Program-made: the position numbers and the translations under genes | The notes under the pieces: generated by a model | What the model saw: the letters and a program-made list of their open reading frames with translations, nothing else | The model's database searches: none | What the model was told of the DNA's origin: nothing | Shown here: positions 51,486 to 60,863 of the stretch, piece after piece | Position numbering within the stretch: the first letter of the stretch is position 1 | Layout: each line of letters starts with the position of its first letter | Origin: Enterobacter asburiae | GTDB taxonomy: Bacteria; Pseudomonadota; Gammaproteobacteria; Enterobacterales; Enterobacteriaceae | Reading direction: 5' to 3' | Length of the DNA: 64,000 nt | Assembly: GCF_024599655.1 (NCBI RefSeq) | Contig: NZ_CP102247.1 | Span: 3,844,001 to 3,908,000 of the forward strand

Positions 51486-51785
51486 ATGGCTGACTTTACA
51501 TTGTCGAAACCGATTTTTGGCGGCAAACCAAAAACCTCCACGGCGGGTAATATTGCTTATGCCCTGTTTGTCCTGTTCTGCTTCTGGGCCGGCTCACAGC
51601 TGCTCAATATGCTGGTCCATGCGCCAGGCGTTTATGAACACCTGATGCAGGTACAGGATAATGGACGTCCGCGAGTTGAGATTGGCTTTGGTGTCAGCAC
51701 CCTGTTCGGCCTCATCCCCTTCCTCGCGGGATGTATGATTCTGGGCGTTGTGGCGTTAGTGTTGCGCTTTCGCCGTCGCCATTAA
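51486..51785 (+). CDS. yaiY: Inner-membrane protein YaiY (DUF2755)
   Basis: 99 residues from MADFTLSKPIFGG, after GGGAGG. Two membrane segments (IAYALFVLFCFWAGSQLLNML and LFGLIPFLAGCMILGVVALVL) and a basic C-terminus. Function unknown. The stop overlaps that of convergent yaiW by four bases. The 250-base gap upstream, shared with divergent yaiZ, has a TTGACA near 51410 but no clear partner -10. Confidence 0.92.
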   Translation: MADFTLSKPIFGGKPKTSTAGNIAYALFVLFCFWAGSQLLNMLVHAPGVYEHLMQVQDNGRPRVEIGFGVSTLFGLIPFLAGCMILGVVALVLRFRRRH

Positions 51786-52879
51786 AGCCCCATACAGCGA
51801 GCCCGGCGATCGTCCACGCGTTTTGCGAACCATGCGGTGGTGAGGTTACGCGTGATCTTCGGGCTTTCCAGCTGGATCCCCGGCAGGATAGCCCTCGGTA
51901 ACGTTTTCCCACTTTTCTGCTCTGCAAGCGCAAACACCTTCTTGTACAGATCCGTTTTCTCAAATGCCAGGCTGTCGCCTTTTTCAAGCTGACGACGAAT
52001 GTCGCTGTTGCTCAAGCCAAGCGTGTTGGATAATTTCCGTACTGCCAGCTCGGTGCTTCCCGCCTCGCTGCTGCCGTAAGCGATGAGATCGCCGTCCAGC
52101 GCCAGCTTGACGCCGCTTGCGCGGCTGACCGCACTCTGGAATGCCGCGTTACGGCTGGCATACCAGCCCGCGTTAAAGTCGGCAAAGCGGTACAGCGGCT
52201 CATCATAGTTCGCCGGATAGTTCAGCAGATGATACGTGCCGAACCACAGCCCACCGCGCAGGGAGAAGACCTCCTGGCGCACGGTACCGTCGATTTTCCA
52301 CGGGTAGCCGTCGGTATGCTTCTCCGCGAACGCAATGCTCACCTGCATCGGGCCACCGGTGTGTACCGGGTTCAGCGAGCCAAACAGCTTCTGCCCCATC
52401 GGGACCATACTGATGAAATCATCAAAGACGGCGCTAAGCTGTTTTTCGGTTTTCACCGCATCCAGTCGCTCGCTGTAGCTTTTGCCGTTAGGCGAGGTGA
52501 TTTTAAGCGCGGTATGCACGAGGAACACCGGGATATGCATAGATTCCGCGCGGCGGTCGATCTCTTTCCAGGCAATTTTGTTCAGACCCGGCACCACCGG
52601 GTCTGACTGGTACATTGACTCCTGCTGCGCCACCGCCAGCACCGAGCAGATATTCTCCTCGGTCGGCGCGATCTTTTGGCTTTCAAAGGTTTTTGCCAGC
52701 GCATCTGCCCACGCGTTGCGATCCTTCACGCTGGCGGGCATTTTCTGCCGCACTACGCTCGCCACATCGACGGGCTTCTCCCCCTTTTTGAGCGGAGCGG
52801 CCCCTTTTTCGGCACAGCCTGCCAGCACAAGAGCGGCCAGCAAGGACAACGGTAACGCGCGCGGTACGGCAAAAGACAT
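51782..52879 (-). CDS. yaiW: Surface-exposed lipoprotein YaiW
   Basis: 365 residues. A lipoprotein signal ends LAGC with the lipidated cysteine at residue 22. It belongs to the DUF1615 family. In E. coli YaiW is an outer-membrane lipoprotein, co-transcribed with sbmA, that helps entry of proline-rich peptides. Here it starts 14 bases after the sbmA stop. Confidence 0.93.
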   Translation of the reverse strand: MSFAVPRALPLSLLAALVLAGCAEKGAAPLKKGEKPVDVASVVRQKMPASVKDRNAWADALAKTFESQKIAPTEENICSVLAVAQQESMYQSDPVVPGLNKIAWKEIDRRAESMHIPVFLVHTALKITSPNGKSYSERLDAVKTEKQLSAVFDDFISMVPMGQKLFGSLNPVHTGGPMQVSIAFAEKHTDGYPWKIDGTVRQEVFSLRGGLWFGTYHLLNYPANYDEPLYRFADFNAGWYASRNAAFQSAVSRASGVKLALDGDLIAYGSSEAGSTELAVRKLSNTLGLSNSDIRRQLEKGDSLAFEKTDLYKKVFALAEQKSGKTLPRAILPGIQLESPKITRNLTTAWFAKRVDDRRARCMGL

Positions 52880-52893
52880 AGCAACTTCCTGTA

Positions 52894-54114
52894 TTAGCTA
52901 AATGTGTTGGTGACTTCCTGCAGGTCACGATCGTCCAGCTCACGTTCAAAACTACGTAAACGTTTATAGATAGACATCAGTTCTACCAAGGTGGTCCAGG
53001 AGCTGATCAGGTACTGGAATGAACTTCTTACCTGATCGAACACGTTGGTAATTTGGGTCATCAACCCCAAGGTAATTGTCCCTGCGACAATTGACGGGAA
53101 CAACAGGACTATTCCAAAAACAGTATCGGCCTGAAGATATAAAATGCGGGCTATGTTGAAATACATGTAGTGGAAGTAGAGCTTAAAATAGTTAAAACGG
53201 ACGTTCTGAAATAACTCTTTTACCGTTGGTGGCGCAGCTCGTGATGGGTCATCCTCACCGTAAACAAGCTCTTTACGGTAAGCCGCTTCCACGCGCTGAT
53301 TTTTAAATTGTAATCCCGGCAATTTGATCCCCACTACAGCAAGAAGCCCAGTCCCCATAAGAGACCAGACTAGTGCCGCAATAACCAAACCATAGGGTAA
53401 ATGACCAACAATTGGAAGTTCAGGCACATGGGGTGAAAGTGCAATCAAAATCGGTAAAAAAGCGATAAGTTTCATCACAGCATTAAGCAAGCTGACCCCC
53501 ATGTCCTCCAGCGTTGAGGCAAAACGCATGGTGTCTTCCTGTACACGCTGTGCTGCACCTTCGATGTGCCGCAGTCGTTGCCAATTTGCCATGTAATATT
53601 CGTTCATAGCAGTACGCCAACGGAAAACGTAATGGCTAACGAAGAAATTATTAAGCACTGCCACAGTTACTGCAATCATGGCTATGCCAGTAAAACTAAC
53701 GAGACTGGCATAGAGTTCACCAATCGGAACCTTATTCGGGGCGCTTAGTGCTTTTTGGATCAGATCGTAGAAGGGTGCATACCATGCATTAATTGCAACG
53801 CTCACTTCGACCATGAACCAGGTAACAAAAATGATCAGTGCAGATCCTAAAATCGACCAAAACTGCCAACGATGCGGAGAATATTTAAACCAGAAGAGAG
53901 CGAACAGCCCCACACATACCGTGTAGTAGGCATAAAACACCACAAAGCTCAGCGACCAGAAGCGCGCCGCGCTAATCGGCACCTCGCCCGTTGCACCCGT
54001 GATGCGCGTCAGCCATGCGCCGCCGCCCGCCTGCCAGAAAATGACAGCGATGAGTGCCCAAATAAATGCCGACAGGAAAAAAGGCCCCGGCTTTGGGAAA
54101 AAAGACTTAAACAT
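52894..54114 (-). CDS. sbmA: Peptide antibiotic transporter SbmA
   Basis: 406 residues, SbmA/BacA family. An inner-membrane, proton-driven homodimer that imports microcins B17 and J25, bleomycin and proline-rich host peptides. About seven to eight membrane segments are visible (for example ALIAVIFWQAGG, FVVFYAYYTVCVGLFALFWF, VFGIVLLFPSIVAGTITLGL), and there is no nucleotide-binding domain. First gene of sbmA-yaiW. The interior, about 52940-53880, is AT-richer and uses rarer codons than either end or the neighbours. Confidence 0.95.
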   Translation of the reverse strand: MFKSFFPKPGPFFLSAFIWALIAVIFWQAGGGAWLTRITGATGEVPISAARFWSLSFVVFYAYYTVCVGLFALFWFKYSPHRWQFWSILGSALIIFVTWFMVEVSVAINAWYAPFYDLIQKALSAPNKVPIGELYASLVSFTGIAMIAVTVAVLNNFFVSHYVFRWRTAMNEYYMANWQRLRHIEGAAQRVQEDTMRFASTLEDMGVSLLNAVMKLIAFLPILIALSPHVPELPIVGHLPYGLVIAALVWSLMGTGLLAVVGIKLPGLQFKNQRVEAAYRKELVYGEDDPSRAAPPTVKELFQNVRFNYFKLYFHYMYFNIARILYLQADTVFGIVLLFPSIVAGTITLGLMTQITNVFDQVRSSFQYLISSWTTLVELMSIYKRLRSFERELDDRDLQEVTNTFS

Positions 54115-54229
54115 AATGCTTCCTTCTTGTTGTTATGGCTGTTGCTGTGCACAACACGTTACCACACGAAAAACGTGCCCGAGCCAGCCTCCCGGCCCGG
54201 GCAAAAAGGTCAGACCCGAGGGTTGATTA

Positions 54230-54763
54230 TTAGTTCGCTTTCCAGTTTTCGAGAATTGTTTCGGTGCGTTTCACTGCAAGAGGATTCGCCGGCGCGATGA
54301 AGTTACGCCACACGTCGTTGTGGTGGTTAATCACGATCTGCGCATCTGCCGCCGGGCGATTGGCGGTAGTGTGGGCATCTTCCGCCACGGTGATGTGATA
54401 ACCCCGGCTGACGCCGTTCTTAACCGTCGCATCGACGCAGTAATCGGTGGCGCAGCCGCAGATGACAAACTCGCGAATGCCCTGCTCACGCAGCAGCGCC
54501 TCAAGCACGGTGTTATAGAAGGCATCGCAGGCGGTTTTGGTCACGTAAAGCGCGTCAGCTGGCTGATGGAGTTCAGGCAGCAGCGCGAACCCTTCACTTC
54601 CCTCTTCCAGGCCCCCGTCCTCGGTGTGCTGAATAAAAATCACCTTGTCGGCTGCCTGCGTAAGCTGGTTGATCAGAGAGACACACTTTTCGTGCTGATG
54701 ACGAGGGGTTTCAAATACCCCGTTCTGCATATCGACAACCATAACCACAAGCTTCTCAGACAT
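54230..54763 (-). CDS. Isochorismatase-family cysteine hydrolase
   Basis: 177 residues from MSEKLVVMVVDMQNG, with CGGAGA upstream; a nine-residue extension is rejected. The catalytic triad of the family is present: Asp in VVDMQNG (about 11), Lys in VTKTACDAF (about 80) and the nucleophile Cys in CGCATDYCVDAT (about 114). The substrate, probably an amide, cannot be told from sequence. It is divergent from ampH and not obviously part of an operon. Confidence 0.9.
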   Translation of the reverse strand: MSEKLVVMVVDMQNGVFETPRHQHEKCVSLINQLTQAADKVIFIQHTEDGGLEEGSEGFALLPELHQPADALYVTKTACDAFYNTVLEALLREQGIREFVICGCATDYCVDATVKNGVSRGYHITVAEDAHTTANRPAADAQIVINHHNDVWRNFIAPANPLAVKRTETILENWKAN

Positions 54764-54967
54764 ACCGTTCTCCGTAAGATTGAGTGACACTGGTGCCTAT
54801 CATAAGCCCGATGTCACAAAATGGGAGATGGCTCGTCAGTAAATTGTTCATATTTACCCATGGTTACGTTTTTCTCGCTATCGTTATGCAATTCGGGGCA
54901 TTGCGCGGTTCCGATTAGTAGTATAAATACCCATTACTTTCCTCATTCACTTCATGGATGCTTTTCG

Positions 54968-56128
54968 TTGAAACGTTGTCTGCTCTCTTTTGCCGCGCTG
55001 TGTGCGGTGAGCTTTTCTACCGCCCAGGCAGCCCAACCGCTGACGGCACCCGTTTTAGCTTCAGATATTGCCGATCGCTACGCGAACCTGATCTATTACG
55101 GCAGCGGCGCGACCGGGATGGCGATGGTCGTCATCGACGGCAACCAGCGTGTGTTCCGCAGCTTTGGCGAAACGCGCCCAGGAAATAACGTTCACCCGCA
55201 GCTGGATTCCGTTATCCGCATCGCGTCCTTAACCAAGCTGATGACCAGCGAAATGCTGGTGAAACTGCTCGACCAGGGCGTAGTGAAACTCGACGACCCG
55301 CTCAGCAAATACGCGCCTCCGGGCGCCCGGGTTCCGACCTGGCAGGGAACACCGATCCGGCTTGTGAACCTTGCCACCCACACCAGCGCCCTGCCGCGCG
55401 AGCAGCCAGGCGGGGCGGCGCATCGTGACGTCTTTGTCTGGCCAACGCGCGACCAGCGCTGGAGCTACCTGAGTACCGCCACGCTGAAGGCGGCTCCGGG
55501 TACTCAGGCCTCTTATTCAAACCTGGCGTTTGACCTGCTGGCGGACGCCCTCTCAACGGCGGCTGGTAAACCCTACACGCAGCTGTTTGAAGAGCAGATA
55601 ACCCGTCCGCTGGGTATGAAAGACACCACCTTTACCCCGTCTCCGGATCAGTGCCGTCGCCTGATGGTGGCGGAGAAAGGCGCCAGCCCCTGTAATAACA
55701 CCCTCGCGGCCGTGGGCAGCGGCGGGGTCTATTCCACGCCTGGCGACATGATGCGCTGGATGCAGCAGTTCCTTTCCTCAGATTTCTACGCTCGCACCAG
55801 CCAGGCCGATCGTATGCAGACCCTGATTTATCAGCGTACTCAGCTGCATCGCGTCATCGGGATGGACGTGCCGGGTAAAGCCGATGCGCTCGGCATGGGG
55901 TGGGTCTATATGGCGCCAAAAAATGGCCGTCCGGGTATTATCCAGAAAACCGGCGGCGGCGGTGGATTCATCACCTATATGGCCATGATCCCGCAGTCAA
56001 ACGTGGGGGCGTTTGTGGTGGTCACCCGCTCCCCGCATACGCGTTTCGTCAATATGAGTGACGGGATTAATAACCTGGTGGCAGAACTGAGCGCTAATAA
56101 AGCCCAGGTGCTCACCGCGTCAAACTGA
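54968..56128 (+). CDS. ampH: D-alanyl-D-alanine carboxypeptidase/endopeptidase AmpH
   Basis: 386 residues from a TTG codon (KRCLLSFAALCAVSF follows), the start that fits the E. coli protein. A signal peptide ends AQA (about 23). It is a class C beta-lactamase-like penicillin-binding protein with the active-site serine motif SLTK, YSN and KTGGGGG. AmpH trims peptidoglycan peptides and has weak beta-lactamase activity. A longer frame from 54821 is rejected because it lacks a ribosome site. A TATAAA box lies at about 54922. Confidence 0.95.
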   Translation: MKRCLLSFAALCAVSFSTAQAAQPLTAPVLASDIADRYANLIYYGSGATGMAMVVIDGNQRVFRSFGETRPGNNVHPQLDSVIRIASLTKLMTSEMLVKLLDQGVVKLDDPLSKYAPPGARVPTWQGTPIRLVNLATHTSALPREQPGGAAHRDVFVWPTRDQRWSYLSTATLKAAPGTQASYSNLAFDLLADALSTAAGKPYTQLFEEQITRPLGMKDTTFTPSPDQCRRLMVAEKGASPCNNTLAAVGSGGVYSTPGDMMRWMQQFLSSDFYARTSQADRMQTLIYQRTQLHRVIGMDVPGKADALGMGWVYMAPKNGRPGIIQKTGGGGGFITYMAMIPQSNVGAFVVVTRSPHTRFVNMSDGINNLVAELSANKAQVLTASN

Positions 56129-56291
56129 CATTAATATTCCGTGGGCAAGCAGTTGATATTAAAACGTTTGCCCCGAATCCCCCCCTCCCGCACTCTTGCA
56201 TGACCTGACGCTAAACCGCCCACTTTAATAAACACCTCACGACGCTTTCGGGTACACTAGCCTTCTTTGTTCCACAAACATCAGGCATACC

Positions 56292-57266
56292 ATGACCGAT
56301 TTAATTGCACGTCCCCGCCGCCTGCGCAAGTCACCTGCACTGCGCGCTATGTTTGAAGAGACAACCCTGACCTTAAACGATCTGGTGTTGCCGATTTTTG
56401 TCGAAGAAGAGATCGATGACTACAAAGCCATCGAAGCCATGCCGGGCGTCATGCGCATTCCGGAGAAATATCTGGCGCGTGAGATTGAACGCATCGCCAA
56501 CGCGGGGATCCGCTCGGTGATGACCTTCGGCATCTCACACCATACCGACGCCACCGGCAGCGACGCCTGGAAAGAAGATGGCCTCGTCGCCCGCATGTCC
56601 CGCATCTGCAAAGAGACCGTGCCGGAAATGGTCGTCATGTCCGATACCTGTTTCTGCGAATACACCTCTCACGGCCACTGCGGCGTGCTGTGCGATCACG
56701 GCGTGGATAACGATGCCACCCTGCTGAACCTTGGCAAGCAGGCTGTGGTCGCTGCCGCTGCCGGTGCGGACTTCATCGCGCCATCTGCGGCAATGGACGG
56801 ACAGGTTCAGGCGATTCGTCAGGCGCTGGACGCGGCGGGCTTTACCGACACCGCCATCATGTCTTACTCCACCAAATTCGCCTCCTCCTTCTACGGCCCG
56901 TTCCGTGAAGCGGCGGGCACGGCGCTGAAAGGCGATCGTAAAACCTATCAGATGAACCCGCTTAACCGTCGAGAAGCGATTCGTGAATCCCTGCTTGATG
57001 AAGCCCAGGGCGCAGACTGCCTGATGGTGAAACCTGCTGGCGCGTACCTTGATATCCTGCGCGACATCCGCGAGCGCTCCGAGCTGCCGCTGGGCGCTTA
57101 CCAGGTCAGCGGCGAGTACGCGATGATCAAATTCGCCGCAAAGGCGGGTGCCATCGATGAAGAGAAAGTGGTCCTCGAAAGCCTTGGCGCCATCAAACGC
57201 GCAGGCGCGGACCTGATCTTCAGCTACTTCGCGCTGGATCTGGCTGAGAAGAAAATTCTGCGTTAA
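56292..57266 (+). CDS. hemB: Delta-aminolevulinic acid dehydratase (porphobilinogen synthase)
   Basis: 324 residues. It joins two 5-aminolevulinate molecules to porphobilinogen in haem synthesis. The zinc cluster DTCFCEYTSHGHCGVLC is intact. The Schiff-base lysines K195 (YSTKFAS) and K247 (MVKPAGAY) fall at the E. coli positions. A TACACT-like -10 lies at about 56252. A REP unit follows the stop. Confidence 0.98.
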   Translation: MTDLIARPRRLRKSPALRAMFEETTLTLNDLVLPIFVEEEIDDYKAIEAMPGVMRIPEKYLAREIERIANAGIRSVMTFGISHHTDATGSDAWKEDGLVARMSRICKETVPEMVVMSDTCFCEYTSHGHCGVLCDHGVDNDATLLNLGKQAVVAAAAGADFIAPSAAMDGQVQAIRQALDAAGFTDTAIMSYSTKFASSFYGPFREAAGTALKGDRKTYQMNPLNRREAIRESLLDEAQGADCLMVKPAGAYLDILRDIRERSELPLGAYQVSGEYAMIKFAAKAGAIDEEKVVLESLGAIKRAGADLIFSYFALDLAEKKILR

Positions 57267-57277
57267 TCCGCTTTAGC

Positions 57278-57309
57278 GCCGGGTGGCGGCTTCGCCTTAC
57301 CCGGCCTAC
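57278..57309. repeat. Single REP unit after hemB
   Basis: GCCGGGTGGCGGC...CCCGGCCTAC, identical in pattern to the unit at 8564, 12 bases after the hemB stop. Confidence 0.9.
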
Positions 57310-57393
57310 TCTCTGCGCTAATCTTCACCAAACTGCAATACAACCGACATCTGCTCCTTCTACTGTCTTCGCAAGACGGCAGGAGGAGTAACC

Positions 57394-59118
57394 ATGTTTA
57401 GCCTCGATAGCGTTCTCGACGATCTTTGGCCTCAGGCGAGGCCTGCACCCTGGCAAAAAAGTCTGTTAAAAAGACTGTTTTACGAAGACGAATTTCAGCA
57501 ATTTGCCGCAGCTCACCGCCACCTGAAAGGACTGGATATGGTGGAGCAAGTTCTGGAACACCTTGATATTCTCTGCACCGTTTCCGCCCGCGAACTCGAA
57601 CAAATCCCCGAATATGGCCCGCTGGTCATTATTGCCAACCACCCGACGGGTACGCTGGACGGCCTGGCGCTGATGTACGCCGTCTCCCGCGTGCGACGCG
57701 ATGTGAAAGTCGTCACCAACCGGATGCTGACGCATCTGGAACCGCTCAGCTCACTGTTTATTCCGGTGGACAATATGGGCGGCAGGACGGCGAAATCATC
57801 GCTGGTGCAGATGGAACAGCATCTGCAAAACGCGGGCGTGCTGATCTTCTTCCCGGCCGGAGAAGTGTCCCGCCCCACGCGCAAAGGCATTCGCGACAAA
57901 AAGTGGCACTCTGGCTTTATCAAACTCGCCAGCAAGCTGCGCGCGCCGCTGCTGCCGGTGCATATTCAGGCGCATAACAGCCTGCTCTTCTATGCCAGCA
58001 CGCTGGTCTCCCCGACGCTGTCGATGCTGCTGCTGATGCAGCAGATGTTTCGCCGCCGCCATAGCCAGCTGCCGATTAAAATCGGCCAGCAGATCGCCTG
58101 GCATCACTGGCATAGCGCCACCCTTTCGTCGCGTGAGATGGCCGAGCAGTGCCGTCAGCACGTGATGCGTCTTGGCAAGGGAGTGCCCGGCGTCTTTAAA
58201 ACCCAGTGCGCCATTGCCCGTCCGGAAGACCGGGCCACCCTGAAACGCGCGCTGGTGCAGGCCGAATGTCTGGGCAATACCAGCGACGGTAAAACCATCT
58301 ATCTTTGGCAGCGCAACGGGCAGGAAGACGCCCCGCTGCTGCGCGAGCTGGGCCGCCTGCGCGAGATTGCCTTTCGCGCGGTGGAGGAAGGGAGCGGTAA
58401 ACGCCGGGATACCGACTGCTACGATGATGATTATCTGCACCTGATCCTGTGGGATGATGAGGATCTGGAGATCGTCGGCGCGTATCGCTTTATGCCGACC
58501 GCCAGCCAGGTAGAACGTCGCGGTCTGGAGGGGTTGTACAGCTATAGCCTGTTCCACTACGACGACAAAATGCAGGACGTGCTGGAGCACGGCATTGAGC
58601 TGGGGCGCAGCTTTATTCAACCGCGCTACTGGGGACGCCGCGGCCTGGATTATTTATGGTCCGGCATTGGGGCTTACCTGGCGCGTTATCCGCACTACCG
58701 CTACCTGTTTGGCCCGGTCTCGATCTCCGGCGGCTTACCGCCTGCCGCGCGGGATCTGCTGGTGGCATTTTACCGCCTGTGGTTCCCGGCGACGCATCCG
58801 CTGGCCGCGTCACGTCAGCCGTATCCCGCATCGCTGCCGGACGTGCTCGCGCAGTTTGGCGGCGTGGATTACGTGGACGACCTGACAAAGCTTAAATCCC
58901 TGCTCGGCAATCTTGGCTGCGGCATTCCGCCGCTCTACAAGCAGTATTCCGAGCTTTGTGAACCCGGCGGCGTGCAGTTTATTGATTTTGGCAGCGACCC
59001 GGCGTTCAACAACTGCGTCGACGGGCTGGTGCTGGTGGATTTGTGCTACCTGAAGGCGAACCGCTATCATCGGTATATTGAGGCGCATTTAATTCCCTCA
59101 CCCCAGCCCTCTCCCTAA
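57394..59118 (+). CDS. Two-domain acyltransferase (PlsC-like + GNAT), probable OlsF-type ornithine lipid synthase
   Basis: 574 residues after AGGAGG. The N-terminal half (about 60-260) is a lysophospholipid acyltransferase: NHPTGTLDG with H83 and D89, and FFPAGEVSR (about 152). The C-terminal half (about 310-560) is a hemolysin-like acyl-ACP-dependent N-acyltransferase (COG3176/OlsB type): YRFMPTASQ, ELGRSFIQPRYWGRRGLDYLWSGI and FGPVSISGG. This architecture is that of OlsF from Serratia, which makes ornithine lipid in one protein. The last residues, SPQPSP, and the stop come from an inserted CCCTCTCCC repeat. Ornithine lipid activity is inferred. Confidence 0.8.
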   Translation: MFSLDSVLDDLWPQARPAPWQKSLLKRLFYEDEFQQFAAAHRHLKGLDMVEQVLEHLDILCTVSARELEQIPEYGPLVIIANHPTGTLDGLALMYAVSRVRRDVKVVTNRMLTHLEPLSSLFIPVDNMGGRTAKSSLVQMEQHLQNAGVLIFFPAGEVSRPTRKGIRDKKWHSGFIKLASKLRAPLLPVHIQAHNSLLFYASTLVSPTLSMLLLMQQMFRRRHSQLPIKIGQQIAWHHWHSATLSSREMAEQCRQHVMRLGKGVPGVFKTQCAIARPEDRATLKRALVQAECLGNTSDGKTIYLWQRNGQEDAPLLRELGRLREIAFRAVEEGSGKRRDTDCYDDDYLHLILWDDEDLEIVGAYRFMPTASQVERRGLEGLYSYSLFHYDDKMQDVLEHGIELGRSFIQPRYWGRRGLDYLWSGIGAYLARYPHYRYLFGPVSISGGLPPAARDLLVAFYRLWFPATHPLAASRQPYPASLPDVLAQFGGVDYVDDLTKLKSLLGNLGCGIPPLYKQYSELCEPGGVQFIDFGSDPAFNNCVDGLVLVDLCYLKANRYHRYIEAHLIPSPQPSP

Positions 59119-59187
59119 AAGGGAGAGGGTGAAAACCGCACCGGACAGTCCCCTCGCCCCTTTGGGGAGAGGGTTAGGGTGAGGGGA
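59096..59187. repeat. Two CCCTCTCCC-hairpin repeats in inverted orientation (copies 4 and 5)
   Basis: First copy 59096-59129: CCCTCACCCCAG then CCCTCTCCC-taaaa-GGGAGAGGG. Second copy 59151-59187: CCCCTCGCCCC-ttt-GGGGAGAGGGTTAGGGTGAGGGGA, of the reverse type. The first contains the stop codon of the acyltransferase; the second touches the tauD stop. Confidence 0.87.
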
Positions 59188-60039
59188 TCAAGGCGCACGG
59201 TAAAACGGCTTATCCCCCAAAATCGTCGCCCGCTGCATAATCCGGCGCTGCGGAAGATAGTCCGCATTGGCATAGTGCTGCGTTACGCGGTTATCCCAGA
59301 TCGCCAGGTCGTTCTCCTGCCAGCGCCAGCGAACCTGAAACTCCGGCTTGGTGATATGCGCGAACAGGAATCCCAGCAGCGCCTCGCTCTCTTTCTCGGA
59401 CACGTCCACAATGCGCGTGGTGAACCCTTCGTTCACAAACAGCGCCTGCTTGCCCGTGACCGGATGGGTGCGCACCACCGGGTGCAGGAGCGGAGGATGC
59501 TTCGCCACAGCTTCCTGCCAGCGCTGATGCTCCTCTTCCGTTTTACGGTACTTGTATTCCTGGAATGATTTTTTGAAGTCGTGCTCCGCCCGCAGCCCGC
59601 TCAGCAGCGTCCGGAACGGTGCGGAGAGCGCCTCATACGCCGCAATCCCGCTGGTCCACAGCGTATCGCCGCCGGTTTCCGGCAGCAGCTTCGCCGCCAG
59701 AATCGCCCCGGCGGGCGGCGTCTCGATAAAGGTCACGTCGGTATGCCAGTTGTCGTTATCCGGCGGGTTATCGTTGTGGGTGTCCAGAACGATAATCTCC
59801 TCCACCCCTTCCGCATGCGGATAGACGGGGTGGATATGCAGATCGCCAAAGCGCAAGGCCAGCGCGCGCTGCTGCTGTGGGGTGATCGCCTGTTCGCGCA
59901 GGAACACCACCTGATGGCGCAGCACCGCGTGGTACAGCTGCTCGAACTGGTTATCGCTCAGCGGACGGGTCACATCCAGGCCCGACACCTGCGCGCCAAT
60001 GTACGGCCCCAGCGGGGTAATGGTCAGACGTTCACTCAT
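59188..60039 (-). CDS. tauD: Taurine dioxygenase
   Basis: 283 residues. An Fe(II)/2-oxoglutarate dioxygenase that hydroxylates taurine, releasing sulfite and aminoacetaldehyde. The iron ligands are in NWHTDVTFIE (H99, D101) and DNRVTQHYAN (His near 255), and the 2-oxoglutarate arginine is in TQHYANADYLPQRRIM. It is the last gene of tauABCD and overlaps tauC by ATGA. Confidence 0.97.
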   Translation of the reverse strand: MSERLTITPLGPYIGAQVSGLDVTRPLSDNQFEQLYHAVLRHQVVFLREQAITPQQQRALALRFGDLHIHPVYPHAEGVEEIIVLDTHNDNPPDNDNWHTDVTFIETPPAGAILAAKLLPETGGDTLWTSGIAAYEALSAPFRTLLSGLRAEHDFKKSFQEYKYRKTEEEHQRWQEAVAKHPPLLHPVVRTHPVTGKQALFVNEGFTTRIVDVSEKESEALLGFLFAHITKPEFQVRWRWQENDLAIWDNRVTQHYANADYLPQRRIMQRATILGDKPFYRAP

Positions 60040-60863
60040 TGTATTTCTCCATGCCAGGGCGTCAGGCGGCGCTGTAACGCGCGCAGCCCCAGTTCTAATC
60101 CAAAGGCGATCGCGGCGATCACCGCGATCCCTGCCAGCACCACGTCAGTCGCCAGGAACTCTCCCGCCGACTGCACCATAAACCCAAGGCCGCGCGTGGC
60201 CGCAATCAGCTCTGCCGCCACCAGCGTGGACCAGCCTACGCCGAGGCCAATGCGCAGCCCGGTTAAGATCTCCGGCAGTGCGCCCGGTAAAATCACGAAC
60301 AGCAGCACCTGGGTGCGGCTGGCTCCCAGCGACTGCGCCGCGCGGATCCGCACCTGCTGGGCGCTCTTCACGCCCGCCAGCGCCGACATGGCAACCGGGG
60401 CGAAAATCGCCAGATAAATCAGCAGGATTTTTGACGTTTCACCGATGCCGAACCAGATCACCATCAGCGGCAGATAGGCCAGCGGCGGCACCGGACGGTA
60501 AAGCTCAATCAGCGGGTCGAGGATGCCGCGCACCGTCGGGCTTAAGCCCATCGCGATCCCAACCGGAATACCGATAATCACCGCCGCCAGAAGCGCCACC
60601 AGAATACGCGCCAGACTTGCACCTAAATGCTGCCAGAGCGTGGCATCCATAAAGCCCTGCGGCCCGGCGATGGTAATGAGTTTGGCCAGCACCTGTCCCG
60701 GCGGCGGCAGAAACAGCGGGCTGACCCACTGCTGGGCAGCAACCGCCCACCACACCGCCAGCAGCACCAGCAGCGTACCGACGCTCAGCGTGATTTGGCG
60801 CGAGAAAGGCCAGCGCAGCGCCAGACGCGCGCGGCGCGTTTTTTCACTGAAGACGATGCTCAT
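60036..60863 (-). CDS. tauC: Taurine ABC transporter permease TauC
   Basis: 275 residues, six membrane segments of the BPD_transp_1 family with the ATPase-contact EAA loop (LGASRTQVLLFVILPGALPEILTGLRIGLG). With TauA and TauB it imports taurine when sulfate is short. It overlaps tauB and tauD by four bases each. Confidence 0.97.
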   Translation of the reverse strand: MSIVFSEKTRRARLALRWPFSRQITLSVGTLLVLLAVWWAVAAQQWVSPLFLPPPGQVLAKLITIAGPQGFMDATLWQHLGASLARILVALLAAVIIGIPVGIAMGLSPTVRGILDPLIELYRPVPPLAYLPLMVIWFGIGETSKILLIYLAIFAPVAMSALAGVKSAQQVRIRAAQSLGASRTQVLLFVILPGALPEILTGLRIGLGVGWSTLVAAELIAATRGLGFMVQSAGEFLATDVVLAGIAVIAAIAFGLELGLRALQRRLTPWHGEIQ

